Origin: Bryum argenteum | Lineage: Eukaryota; Streptophyta; Bryopsida; Bryales; Bryaceae | Assembly (NCBI GenBank): GCA_037043015.1 | Contig: CM073328.1 | Location: forward strand, 14,667,495-14,731,494 | DNA length: 64,000 nt | Reading direction: 5' to 3' | In this document: positions 42,742 to 54,501 of the stretch, piece after piece | How positions within the stretch are numbered: the stretch's first letter is position 1 | Layout of the letters: each line of letters begins with the position of its first letter | Notes under the pieces: generated by a model | Seen by the model: the letters and a program-made list of their open reading frames with translations, nothing else | The model's database searches: none | What the model was told of the DNA's origin: nothing | Position numbers and translations under genes: made by a program

Positions 42742-45700
42742 ATGCGATAGGTATTCATACGGAATTCAAGGGGAGCAGGATGCAAGTGTTTGAACACAAT
42801 GGCGTTGAGGATGGTTGTCTATCATATTATATTATCTTTGCAGACGAGATGTTCCATCGGTAGCGTGTGTGGGATTTGGTTGAAAGCGGCAGTAGTCTAG
42901 TAAGTGTTAACGTTAGCAAACTATTGCAGTCTAGTAAGTGTTAATGTTAGCAAACTATTGTTGACCGATTGTATGGAGCTTCAAGAAATTTTGTTAGGTG
43001 GAAGAAGGTGTGTGGCCTATCTCACTCATTAACTCACTCCTCATTTGTCAACACTACACATATTAACTATTAAGTATGTTTCTATGTAAGTCTTTGTGTA
43101 TAATGAAGCAGTTCACCTCTCCATGTCCATGATATCTTGGCAAGGTCACTGACATTTCCACTAGGCATTTTGAGTGTTTTCCATGTGTACTCTTGCAACT
43201 TATGACCAAAGTTTGTACGATCGAGCCCCATTTTGAGTAGCTGAGTGTTCTTCTTGAACAATTGAAAAACTCTTTGGAGTACTCACGAATTGCCCATGAG
43301 TTGCTCCTTTCAGGGAGGAGACGTGGGGTCACTACTCGGTCGATGTCACGTTTCTCTATGGTTACCGTGCTTTTGAATGGATGCACGGTTGCTTGCATCA
43401 AGGATCGGAGCGTGTTATTTGATTTCGTTCGAGGTATATTTTGTTTCATCTAGTTCATTGTTTCTTGAATTACCCTCAAGCGCTGCTCATTCAGACTGCT
43501 TTTGGAGTAGAACTTAAATACTAGAACGTGTTCTCGTCTATTTTTAACTAAACCTGTAATTTATTTCTTCCAATTGTGAGATGATAATGCACAATCATAG
43601 AACAAGTGCAGTAGTACGATGAGGTAATCAAAGGACTCAAATACACTATATTTTGGTAATCAAAGTGCTCAACTTTACAAACACGTTACAAACTTACAAT
43701 CTTGCAATTTTTGAGACCTCATGACTCAAATATCATTCTGCATGACCTACAACAAGTTTGTACGGTTGAGATTTCAATGACTTCTCTTCATTTTTATCTA
43801 TGACATGAAATGTGTTTTTTGGCTACAAAAAGGCTAGAACATTTACAGGTTAAGTCTAGTTTGTGTGGTAAAAATTGCACAATCAAATTTATGAAGTTTG
43901 AATTAATGGCATACATTTTAGTGAAAGTAGATCTTGTTTTTGAGTTTTCAAAGATGGGGACACATTTTACTATTGCAAGCCAACTATGTAAAGGTCCAAT
44001 ATGGTTTTTCATGAAATTGTTTACACAATCATGATCTTACCATAAAATCCGATAAACTTGTAGATGGAAGCTTTTGGATTTGCATAAAGTTGGTATCGGA
44101 TTTGCTACGATGTTTCTATATTGAGAATTTGATGAAATTACATGGTTTTTAAGGAGTTGTTTCTCCTTCATCTAATGTTGAATTGGAACAATGTTTATTC
44201 GAACAGAATCCCAATTTGAATTTGGTTCGTGTGGTATAGACCTTGATTTCAGCCAAGATGTGATGAATACAAGGCATGAAGTTTAGTGCACTCCGTCTAG
44301 GTTAGGACTCTTTTCTCTTTGTAAATTTATAGGCAATTTCTCTTGCCATTACTTTACGAAGAAATTATTCTCAATGCTCCTTTTTGTTCAAGGTTGTGAT
44401 GAAAGTAAACAACTCTATAGTTGGTGTTTTTTTCATTGAAATAATTCTCATGGTAGCATTTTCACTTCAAAGGGAAAAGGATGAAATTTTGTGATATGTT
44501 TCTATATGTTATGATATCACAACTATGGAGGCCTAATCACTCAAAACTTGACCCACTTGACTTACAGTAAGTATGATACAAGATTGTTTGTTTGAGGTTA
44601 AACAACTCACAAATCCTTTTCATCTATGTCCCTTTTTTTGAAAATATGAGTTTTGGCTATAAATAGAAGAAATACTTTCTACCATTCCAACCTATGGAGA
44701 TTGGGAACATTTTCTACATGATTGAGAACAAGAGAGGGTTGCAATTACCGTTTCCAAGACCTTCGATAAAAAAAAAGAAGAAGAACACCGAAGTTGTACA
44801 GGGCTCGCGTAAATATAGTGTCCGTTTGACCTATCCTTCAATTGATTATATGTCCACAAGAGCGAACATTGATATTAGTGACATGTATGTCTAGTTCAAC
44901 TAGCCATCTATCAAATACTACCATGGCATGACATGATACTTAGCATCAATACAATTTATTGTAATTATTTGATCTTATATTTAAGATATAAATTTTACAA
45001 TTTTTACCACAAGTAAACAATGGACATCTTATCATCAGAAATGGCTTGGGGGTCTCCATGAATTTTAGGGTGCCTTCTTGTTGGCTACCACAAACCATTG
45101 CCCCTCTCAACTTAACCCTTGGATGCCCATACCCTTGTCAGTCACTCAATAGCTTATCAAAGCCTAATCGTACAAAATTGAGAAAAGTGGTACAAAAACT
45201 AAAAACATCAAACTTGTGGTTGTAAAATCAGACTTAACAAACATATGTATCTGATTTCTTGGAATTAGCCAATCGATTAATTTTTATTGATTTACGAGAT
45301 TTGAATGTTTGACAACACAAATGTTATTGTTGACTAGAGTGACACGCAAGGTTTTGAGAATTTAAGGCAGAAAATCATTAGAACTGTAAAAGGAACTTAA
45401 ATTCAAGTGATAAATAATAAAGGGTCATGTAAGGTGTATAATCTTTGCATTTCCTACAATTTAAATGTCACCAATTAATTCTTGATAGATTTGTACCCAA
45501 ATCTACAATTCGTGTTTGGCTTTTTAGCACTTCACTCAAAAAAAGTGATCTCATGAAATTTGGTTTTTTCTAGATCGATGGATCCCAAGATATTGAATTT
45601 TGAAGTATTTATGGCTTAAAAAATACTAGAATATATTTGGATGAGCGTGGCAACCCCGTGGGAACATACTAGTATTTAACCCTAAATTTCCTTGGCATCT

Positions 45701-47818
45701 TTTGGTAGCTTGAAACCTCAAAATTGTGATTTTCTACCTCTATGTACTCTTGAGGGTGTGAAACAAACTTTATTTTATCTTTTGAACTTCCCAAAAACTT
45801 CCAATGTTTTTTGATCCATAAATACTTCAATATTTTCTATCTCGAGATCCATCAACTTGTTTCATTATCCAATTGTTGTCTGCACCTCTACAAGTAATCT
45901 TGCTTCCAACGACACCTCATGCGCGCCAATCCGACCAACGGTTTTAAAGAACATAATGTTACTGATTGACTCACACACAAACCAGACTACTTGCCTCAAA
46001 TAATAGATGCCGTTTACCGCTTGAACTTCAATTTGAAAAGTATTGCAAAGAAAGTTTTACACTTACAATGCCAAGACTCCCACGAACTTTGATTTTTCTA
46101 AAGTAATGCACTTGGCAACTTCCCAAGGTACTAGCTATTTGTACAATTTTTGAGCATATTGTCATTTTTGTCCATTGGCTTGCCACCTAAAAACCTTCCT
46201 ACCTCCAAGAACCTTGTGCGCACACTAATTGAGTCATTGAGTGTATTGCCTTTTCTTTGTCCATTCGCCCCCTTTTGAAAAGTTAATCTTCTTAAGAACA
46301 CACTTCATAGACTAAGTATGTCTTCCCTTTTAAATGTCCCTTCTATGTTCCACCCCATGCCTAACATCCACCACACCAATGACAAAAGTCCAAAAATTTG
46401 AAGTCCAAAGGCTGAAAAGTTTTCAAAAAAAATCAAATATGGGGTTCAAATCTCTCCAAGAGCAAAGTCAATTGAGGAATTAATGCAATTGGGTGGGAGT
46501 TAGATATGTGGCCATCCAAGCACACATGAGGACTTGAAAAGTCTATACCTTTGGCAAGTCAAATCCTTCTTTGGTTTGGTTTTGGCGGGCTGCCAATCTT
46601 GAGGGGTCATCTGTCTTGGCGCGCCGCCAATCTTGGAGCACGGCCACTCTTGGGGCGCCGCCAGTCTTGGACTGGGCCTAGTCTTAGACGAGCGACTAGT
46701 CTTAGGGCGCCGACAGTCTTGGAGCACGGCCACTCTTGGACTGCCGCCACTCTTGGGACGCCGCCAACGAGTAAGAAAAGGAAATTGACCCTTCACCCCA
46801 CCAATGTTACGAGTCCCGTCACTTTATCTAGTTTGTCGGGAATGCTCTAAGTTAAACAACTTGAAATTGATGCATGATCCATTATGACTAACTGTTTTGT
46901 CAATTCACCCGAAGGTACATAATATCTTTGTAATACAATCCTCCATGTTCTTAGAGTGAATATTATAGAATACCTTTTAGGGAAGGATTTGAAAAATACC
47001 TATAAGTTGAGCTCGAGAAATGAGAATTTCACTTGATGGAATATCACTTACTTTGCCCACAATAATTACTTATGTACACAATAATTACTTTTGTACACAA
47101 TAATTACTTATGTACACAATAATTACTTCTGCTCTAAACTTCACTGCAAATTTTCCATACTGAAGTTTGACCTATTATTGAAGTTTGACCCATTATTGAG
47201 CAGTCCACCTAATATGTCAGAACGTCTCTTTCTCATGTATCTGCCGTTTAGAGTGAACTTGTAGTAGGTGGCTTAGAACCCACGCAACACTGCAGACCGT
47301 CCACTAATCCTATCCAAGCCGGACGTACATTACAACTTCCCTTACCAAAAATCTGATATAATCATGGTGTACGTTTTAGTTTAAGTGGTTCTAGGTACAC
47401 ACATGGGTTCCTCTTCCAAAATTCATAATTAATTTAATATTGATTCAAAATTAATAAATCTCCATATTTCCAACATATTTTGCACAATTTCCAAACTTTT
47501 TTTCCCTTAGCAAACTCCAAACAAGCATGCCAATCTGAAATTTGCACATTTCTAAGCCACTTACTACAGTGAATGCTCCATTTACTAATTAAAAGCTTGT
47601 CAATGGCTGCACCATAAGTGCATCGCCGTCTGTCAGCCGACCCGACAGGGGGGGAGGTCGCCATCGCCGTTGTGTGAGCTCGTCTGCCATGCATGTCTAG
47701 CCTTTCACGTCAACCCCTATTCACCGGCGTCGCCTCCTTCCTCCTCCTCCCTCTACAAATTGCGACTACCCAAATTGCTTCCCACACGCATACAACTTCT
47801 CGCACTCTCGTTTGAATC
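42742..47818. other. AT-rich intergenic region with decayed repeats
   Basis: To about 43040 it is cassette-type 3' flank. A segment at 43800-44600 is a diverged copy of 9640-10450. A GC-rich degenerate ~30-bp repeat array ('cgccgccagtcttgga', 'agcacggccactcttgg') lies at about 46600-46765, and four 19-20-bp repeats ('cacaataattacttatgta') at 47048-47125. Unpaired TTAA-element tips appear at 45114 and 45675. No gene recognised. Confidence 0.5.
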
Positions 47819-49333
47819 ATGGCGGTACACACCCACACCGTTTACTCTCGTTTACTTTCCGATTCCGATTGTGAGCTAGCTTCTTAACCTCGATTTGTGG
47901 CATTTTGCGCAGAGACCGAAGATGACCGCTCAACGTGCGCGAATGATCAGCATCGCCATGACCCAGAATGCGCCTCAGGAATTAGGTGAGGAAGGAAAGA
48001 AACTGGTGAAACTCGAGGATGGGAAAATGGTGCACATGAGGGTGAAGAATCCGCCTCCGAACTCCCATGAGGCAATTCATGGCTGTGTGGAGAACGATAA
48101 TGTCGAAGAAGATCTTAAACCATTTCTTGCTGTTGGTTCGAGCTCTGGCAATCTGGACAGCAATCAAAGCACCGAACCTGTCCCAATGACTCCACAGGCA
48201 GAGACCATCCTCAGTCTTGTTTGTCTTAATTGTTTGTTTGCGAATGTACATTCTGATTGTTTGTTACTCATTGTTTGTTTGAGAATGTACATAAAACCTT
48301 ACTCGGGAATTGAGTTTCTGAGCAGATTCAGCAGGAGAATGGGGATGATGGACCGCCTGGGGAGCAGTTCAAGTGCACAGCATGTGGTAGAAATGTTCAC
48401 ACAACGCAAGTGGTAGCGCATCCGTTGTTACTTGTGGGAGTGTGCACGGCCTGTTACGCCTTTCTCTTCAGCAGCCCATTCACGAAGGTTAGCCATTGAT
48501 CGAACTTCCTGTATGCGAAGCTTTTGTTGGAGAATCGATCTGAGCATGTTGATGCGTGCAGGACAATCTGGATGAGCATGAAAACGAGTGTCGTTGGTGC
48601 GGCGATGGTGGCGACGTGGTGCTCTGCGACTTCTGTCCAAGAGCATTCTGCAAGGCCTGCATCGAACGCAACATTGGCGCTTCTCTTCTCCATGCCATCG
48701 AATCCCCAACTGGCCGATGGCCATGCTTCGTCTGTGACAATCGTCCTCTCCAGACCGCCATTCTGGAGTGTCGGAAGTTGGAGAGCATGCAACGGAGCTC
48801 CGTGCTACCTCAACAAAAGCGCAAAAAAATCATGCAACGGAGCTCCGAGCTACCTCAACAAAAGCGCAAAAAATTCAGCAGGTCCCTCTTTCAGCCCAAA
48901 TCCCTGCAAAGCTGGGTCCTCACATACATTTGCGGCGTTCTAAACCTTTTTGTACATGCTTTCAGGGTCGAGCCTCGAACTTGGTCCAGGTCCCGGTCTA
49001 TCATCAGCAAGACGTACTCTCCAGATGATACGATTGCAACGATCATTGCTTGCGAGCAGGTGCACGAAACTTCTATCCCTCTGGACATAATCTAGTTACT
49101 CGATCTTGGCTATGATTGAAGAGTGTTAACCAGTGACTCTGTTTTCGCAGGTTCGAATGCAGAGGGAGAATCCAGGCAAGCATTTCACTGGATTTGATGC
49201 GCCGGATCCTCGACGTCGTCGACGACCCAAACCATATCGCCCTGCACCACTACACGATTCCAACAGCGAGTATGATACATCCGACGACGATGCAGCCCGT
49301 CCTTCCAGCAGGTGCTACCTTTGTGATTCGTGA
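47819..49333 (+). CDS. ADD-finger protein, ATRX-like histone-reader domain
   Basis: Proposed exons: 47819-47824 (ATG GCG), 47913-48218, 48326-48487, from 48562 to about 48900 or beyond, about 48966-49060, and 49151 to about 49316, all with GT-AG borders and compatible phases. After an acidic N-terminal region comes an ADD module. A GATA-like finger 'FKCTACGRNVHTTQVVAHPL...VCTACY' is followed by an imperfect PHD finger 'CRWCGDGGDVVLCDFCPRAF' and 'CKACIERNIG...WPCFVCD'. In ATRX and DNMT3 proteins this module reads histone H3 tails unmodified at Lys4 with methylated Lys9. Two short basic repeats ('LPQQKRKK') and a Lys/Arg/Pro tail follow. No SNF2 ATPase domain is found before the next gene. The last exon may instead splice at 'tccagcag|gtgc' to about 49498. 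The exon 4-5 join is uncertain. Confidence 0.7.
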
Positions 49334-50039
49334 ACGTACTTGACCATGATGGGTTCTCGTACATTCATCTACCGTATCATACCTTACTGTACCGTAGGTC
49401 AGTATCATTGATATTTAGCTGAGATCTGAAAGAAGATCCGTAACTGATACTCTTGAAAAATTGCGAGCTTGAGTATACCTATGTTTTTGGATGCAGCGAC
49501 GTAGCAAAGAGCATGTGAAATGGGTACGTATCAATAATGGACGTGGGGAATTTTATGCGGAAGTTATGGCGCATTTTTGTACTGTATTCTGCTCTGCGCA
49601 TGGTACCTGAGGAACTTCGAACTAGTACGACTGAAGGTGTAATTTAGTGTAGCTTTGTATTTGTCAGTAGAGACTCTCAATGCCTTCGTAGATATGTTGC
49701 AATGGCTTTGTTTTTTGTCTGAAGTTATGTATTAGAGTTCCTGTGGACTGGTTACCTGTACCCCATACTCTTTTCAAGTGTTCATGTACAGTAACTCATG
49801 AGCCTTGACTCGCTTGATATAATATTCATTGCTTTGACTAAAGAAATCATCAAGATGCTCGTATTTGTCGGCTGAACTTAACATAAATAAAGCTAGGGCC
49901 ATGCATTTGCAAGGTACTCGTGGAAAAAAGACTTACGACGAAGATGTGAAATATGTACTCTTCCAGTACAGTACTGAAGTGACGAACATTACAAAATCCT
50001 TAACCCTGAGCTGAATAAAGATGAAGTATGTAACAATTT

Positions 50040-50365
50040 TGAAGTAAGCCTTGTATTGCAACCTCCATGTAAACTGACAAAATCAGCTGCACAAAAAGCT
50101 CTGACAAAATCAGCTGCACAAAAAGTTCAGGCATGTCTGAAAATGCATTTACAGTCATGTGATCAATCAGGGCAATATCTCATCGTGATCATAACAGGGG
50201 AATACCGTCTTGATCAGAACAGAGCAAAATGTCATCGTGATAAAATCAGGGCAAAATATCATCGTGGTCGATAAGAAAGTAAATCATCATGCTCAAAACA
50301 GTGCATAAAGAATTCAGGGCAATAAAACATAGGGATAATATCATCGTGATCAAATACGTGCAAAA
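50040..50365. repeat. Degenerate short tandem repeats 3' of NOG1
   Basis: Two copies of 'ctgacaaaatcagctgcac', then four or five copies of a ~25-bp unit with 'atcatcgtgatcaaaac' and 'agggcaaaat'. They lie just beyond the NOG1 stop, on the side of its transcript end. Confidence 0.65.
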
Positions 50366-50460
50366 TCTCTTTACTTCTGCAATTTGTGAGAAGCACTGTA
50401 AACTCACTACAACTAAAAAACCTAAGCAAAATTTTCCTACACTGAAATAATCCAAACGAG

Positions 50461-53241
50461 TTACCTCCGGTCGGTTTTCCCGGTTCCTCGTTTACCAGAA
50501 AACAAATGCTTCGGCTTTTTGTTGTAATGAACACGATCTGCCTCTCCTTTCCTGGCATCCAGATTCCTTTGCCTAACAGCGTTCTTACCAATCTGCATCG
50601 CCTTAACCTTCTGGGCACTATCCTTATATCCTTCTCCTGGAAGTGCTTCCTTATGTGGCCGAGATAATGAACGAGTCTTCGAACGTATTCTCTTCTGGGC
50701 TTGCTCATCAACTTCCATGTCATCTCCACCTGCTCCTTCCGACCTGTCCCTCTTCCTGCTTCTTGTTCCAGTCGCCGACTTACTCCTCGCTCGGTTCACA
50801 GCGGCAGTAGGGTCCAAGCCCAAGCTCGAAAGATGTCTGCCCATCCTACTTGTGTTGAATTGTCGTTCGACATCGTGTCTTCTCGGCATAACAGGTTTGT
50901 TATCGGCTGTCTTCTTCTTCGCCCTGTGCTCTGCCAACATGAGCCTCTTCTTACGTCGAATCGCAGCGAGAGCCTCTGCTTCCTCTGGTGTCAAGTCCTG
51001 CATATGAAGAATATGAAAATGATTAGTTGATGGAACTTCTGTGTTGACAGAATGAAGAGTTAGGCTATGAAAGTACACTGACCTGATCACTCATGTCCTC
51101 GTCTTCATCCATGCCTTCAGCAGCCGCTGCACGCTCATCTTCCTCCCTCTCCAATTCATCCAGCCGAAGGAGAATGTCCGCATCGACAAAATCAGCAATG
51201 TTATGGCCGTCCATGATCTCAGGGACAATGTCTTCCTTCCAGTCGGGATCCAACAACAAGTAATGCTTGTGCAAGTTCGCAGAGTACACTCCTGTCAAGA
51301 CAATAATTCACCAGTAAGACAGTAACCACTTTCAAAACAGAAATGAAAACGATTGGAGGTGGTAAGGATTCCGATAACAAGTGATTTCTGTACCTGCACC
51401 GCCATTCTCGTTCTCAAGATCCTTCTCAAGTTTCCTCTTGTTCTCAGCAGCCTTGTTTTCAGCAGCCCTGGCATCCAAAACTCCCTGGGGAATAACAGGA
51501 GGACGTTCTTTCTGGTCCCTAAGCTTGGGCACAGCCACATGAATCCGATTCAGACAGTCATTGATTTTCTTCGATTTCATCTTCACCTCCACACGCATCT
51601 GCAGCAGCTTCTCACAAGCAGCATTCTTAACATTAATAATGCCCTCCTCAGTCATGGTACTCATCATCAACAAGCAACTTTCTTCATCGGGCGGAGCACC
51701 GTCGATAAGACCAGCTCCAGCTTTCGCAGCTTCTTTCCTCATCTCATAGAGGAGCTTCTTGTCCGACTCCGGAAGAGTTTCGAATGGCTGCAAATCAGTC
51801 TTGTTGCAGGCGACGATCACTGGCTTGTTACCGAGCATAGGCCTGATCGAATGGAACAGAGATGATTGCTGAGCAATGGTGTAGCCACAGTTTCCGGAAA
51901 GATCCACCACAAAAAGTACTGCGGATCTCAAATGTGCGAGGGCAAGAACACTCAATCTTTCGATAGTGCTGTATTCTTCGATGGGATGATCCAAAATTCC
52001 GGGAGTATCGATCACCTGAAAAATGGAAGGCATGTTGATTGATGATACGAGAAAATGCACTTCACAACCATTCGAAGTTTAGAGTGATAAGAAAGTATAC
52101 CTGCCACCGCATGTACTTATAATCGGTGTGACCTACAAACAGAGACTTTGTAGTGAAAGCGTAAGGTTGCACATCCACATCCGCACGCGTGATTTTGTTG
52201 ATGAAACTACTCTTGCCGACATTAGGATAGCCACAGAGAAGAATAGTTCGAGTATTGGGATCAATTGTCGGCAATCTTGACATGTGCTGTCGAACCTGTT
52301 CGAGGTAAGCCAAACTAGGGCTGACTCGCTTCATAACAGTGCACATCCTTCCCATTCCTGCTTTCTTCAAATTCTTACATCTGCAAAAGCAAAACACCAA
52401 CCCAGCTTCCTATCACTTTGAATTTATCAATCTCAAGCAACTTAGAAGAGTGGTAACACATTCAAAACAACCAAAATTTAGGAATTCTTCCTGAAATACA
52501 CTGGCTTCCTTAAACCCTGAACCCTAAACCTCGAAAAGCTGAAAAACCACCGGCACGTTTAACCGACATTCCTAGAATCTTATCCGACTCCGGAAGCGTT
52601 TCGAATGGCTGCAAATCAGTCTTGTTGCAATCAACGATCACTGGCTTGTTACCGAGCATAGGCTTGATGGAATGGAACAGCGATGATTGCTGAGCTGTGG
52701 TATAGCCACAGTTTCCGGAAAGATCCACCACGAAAGATACTGCGGGACTTAGATTTGCGAACAGTCAATCTTTCGATAGTGCTGTATTCTTCTATGGGAT
52801 GATTCCGGTGTCTTTTAAGCTAAAATTTCTTAAACCCATTCCTTAAACCCTAAACCTCGAAAAGTACCTGTAAAGCGAGTCGCCGTATTTGAGCAAGCGA
52901 ACATAATCCTTGGCGATTTTCTCGATCAAGTTCCTGGCGGTGTTGAGCTGCCCAAGCGCAAGCTTGTAATGGTCCTTGTCATACAGCTGATTCAGAAGCT
53001 CCCCGTAGAAAGGATGGATGTCATCAAGGCGAGGAAAATCTTCCAAGATGGTGGAAATCTTCTCGTGGAAGTTCGTCTGCGTATACTTCACCTTGCGCAT
53101 GTAAAACTGGCGAATTCGGTTGATAGCATAGCCCTTGTGCACCACCGTGGGCGTCTGGCGCTGCGTCCGGGACAATATAATGTCCACGAACTCCTTGCCC
53201 GAAGGCACCACCGTAATCCGCTTGAAATTGTAGAGCACCAT
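50461..53241 (-). CDS. NOG1: Nucleolar GTP-binding protein 1 (NOG1)
   Basis: NOG1 is an essential GTPase of 60S ribosomal subunit assembly in the nucleolus and nucleoplasm. Five exons on the minus strand, about 53241-52868, 52380-52101, 52015-51394, 51291-51083 and 50997-50461, give 673 residues, close to plant NOG1. The N-terminal helical domain starts '[18 protein letters not shown]'. The G domain shows G1 'GYPNVGKSS', G3 'DTPGILD' and G4 'NKTDL'. The C-terminal part is acidic, then strongly basic, and ends '[11 protein letters not shown]'. Junctions are in frame (for example [12 protein letters not shown]). A telo-box-like 'aaaccctaa' lies just upstream of the start, as in many plant ribosome-biogenesis genes. 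Intron 1 holds a partial copy of exon 3. Confidence 0.95.
52577..52812 (-). pseudogene. Partial NOG1 exon 3 duplicate inside NOG1 intron 1
   Basis: The segment repeats about 235 bp of exon 3 in the same orientation ('[10 protein letters not shown]' to 'FETLPESDK'), with small deletions and substitutions. It is bordered by near-identical strings 'aaaccctaaacctcgaaaa' at about 52518 and 52846, the second overlapping the exon 1 donor region. A tandem duplication through these short repeats is the simplest origin. It lacks splice sites at both ends of the homology, so use as an exon is unlikely. Confidence 0.85.
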
Positions 53242-54501
53242 CGTGACCGAGCTTCAAACCCTAATGACAAAGAAGAAGGAGGAATACTGAACCGCTAGCG
53301 ATGTTTTAGAGCCCAGTCGAAAGAGAAGAGACGGCTTATGATTCTCAAGGAGGTAGAAGTGCAGCAAACGAAGCGGCCTGGCCGCAGAGGAGGAGCAGAG
53401 CTCGGCTCCCGCAAAAGGGTAGGCCAGGAGTCGGCGATCGTTTGTATAGAGAAAAGTGGACTACTGAAAAGCTGCATCCTGGCCGTCCGTTCTACTTTGC
53501 ACCTACGATCTAACGGCTCACGCATGCTGTCGTGGATGAATGATTAGTAATCCGGTTCATTTTTTTCATCCAATATTTGTCCCACCCTCGAAACTTCGTA
53601 GACATGGAACTCTCTTTGCACTCAAATATGTTACTCCAAGTGCCCTTTCTAGAGTGTTACAAGCTTATAAATTCTTTGGTTTTACTTTATGAATTCATGG
53701 TTATTTATTTTCCTCTTTATAATTTTTTTTTTATTTACATATCGTTTGTTTTCTCAATTCTAGTCTTTTTATGCATATGGAATGCAAGAAAACTTACTTT
53801 ATAATCTTGTCATTCGTTATTTATTTTCATAATATAAATTTAAGGTTACTTACTTCTTATCAATTTTTGTGTCCTAGTTTTTGGTTTAGCAATTACATAG
53901 CTTTGCTTTAGCTCCCCTTTAGAACATTTAAGTTATTTTCTAATTAAAATTTACACAACCTTGATGTTTGAGTTAAAAATGTTGAATAAAAGGGTGAAAT
54001 TTTGAAAAGCCATCATTCTTCATCTTGTGTTCGCTCTTAACAAAGTTAGTTGGATTGGGTACCAAATTGATTCTTATTTTACTGAAATGCATGTTGAATT
54101 TATTCAACATTGTATGAAATAATGGCATGCATAATTGTTTAAGGAGTTTCTTTTGGTTTCTACAACATAAGGCATATTTTTGGTATCAGATTTCTGATAA
54201 TATTCTGTATACTAAAAAACCAAAAATCTTTAAGGCGTTTGGAGAAGCAGTATTGGCGAATCCTGTCTACTTACAAATTCTCACCGCCGAAGCAATTGTT
54301 AACATCAAGGTTGTCGACAAATCATCGGCAGCTTGGGGCACTGACAATGCTAACACCATTGCACATGCTCGCCAATCATGATGCAATTTTCTTCCAACCA
54401 GTTCAAAGTGCAATTGTAGTGAATAAAACTTTATCAATGGAGATGTGATAATGAAAATTTCTTCCAACCTGTTTAAAATGCGAGTCGTAGTGAACAAAAT
54501 T
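53242..54501. other. NOG1 upstream region and intergenic repeats
   Basis: The first ~300 bp upstream of NOG1 is GC-richer and includes the telo-box; presumably the promoter and 5' UTR. From 53990 to 54160 there is a fragment of the dispersed repeat seen at 9.7 and 43.9 kb. No other gene seen. Confidence 0.5.

Noticed and set aside
45113-45680. A TTAA element between the two 'ttaaccct' tips
   Set aside because: Both tips point the same way and their ends are not inverse to one another, so no element is bounded.
46500-46850. Arg/Pro/Ser-rich frames on both strands
   Set aside because: Both derive from a degenerate GC-rich ~30-bp repeat array, with no family character.
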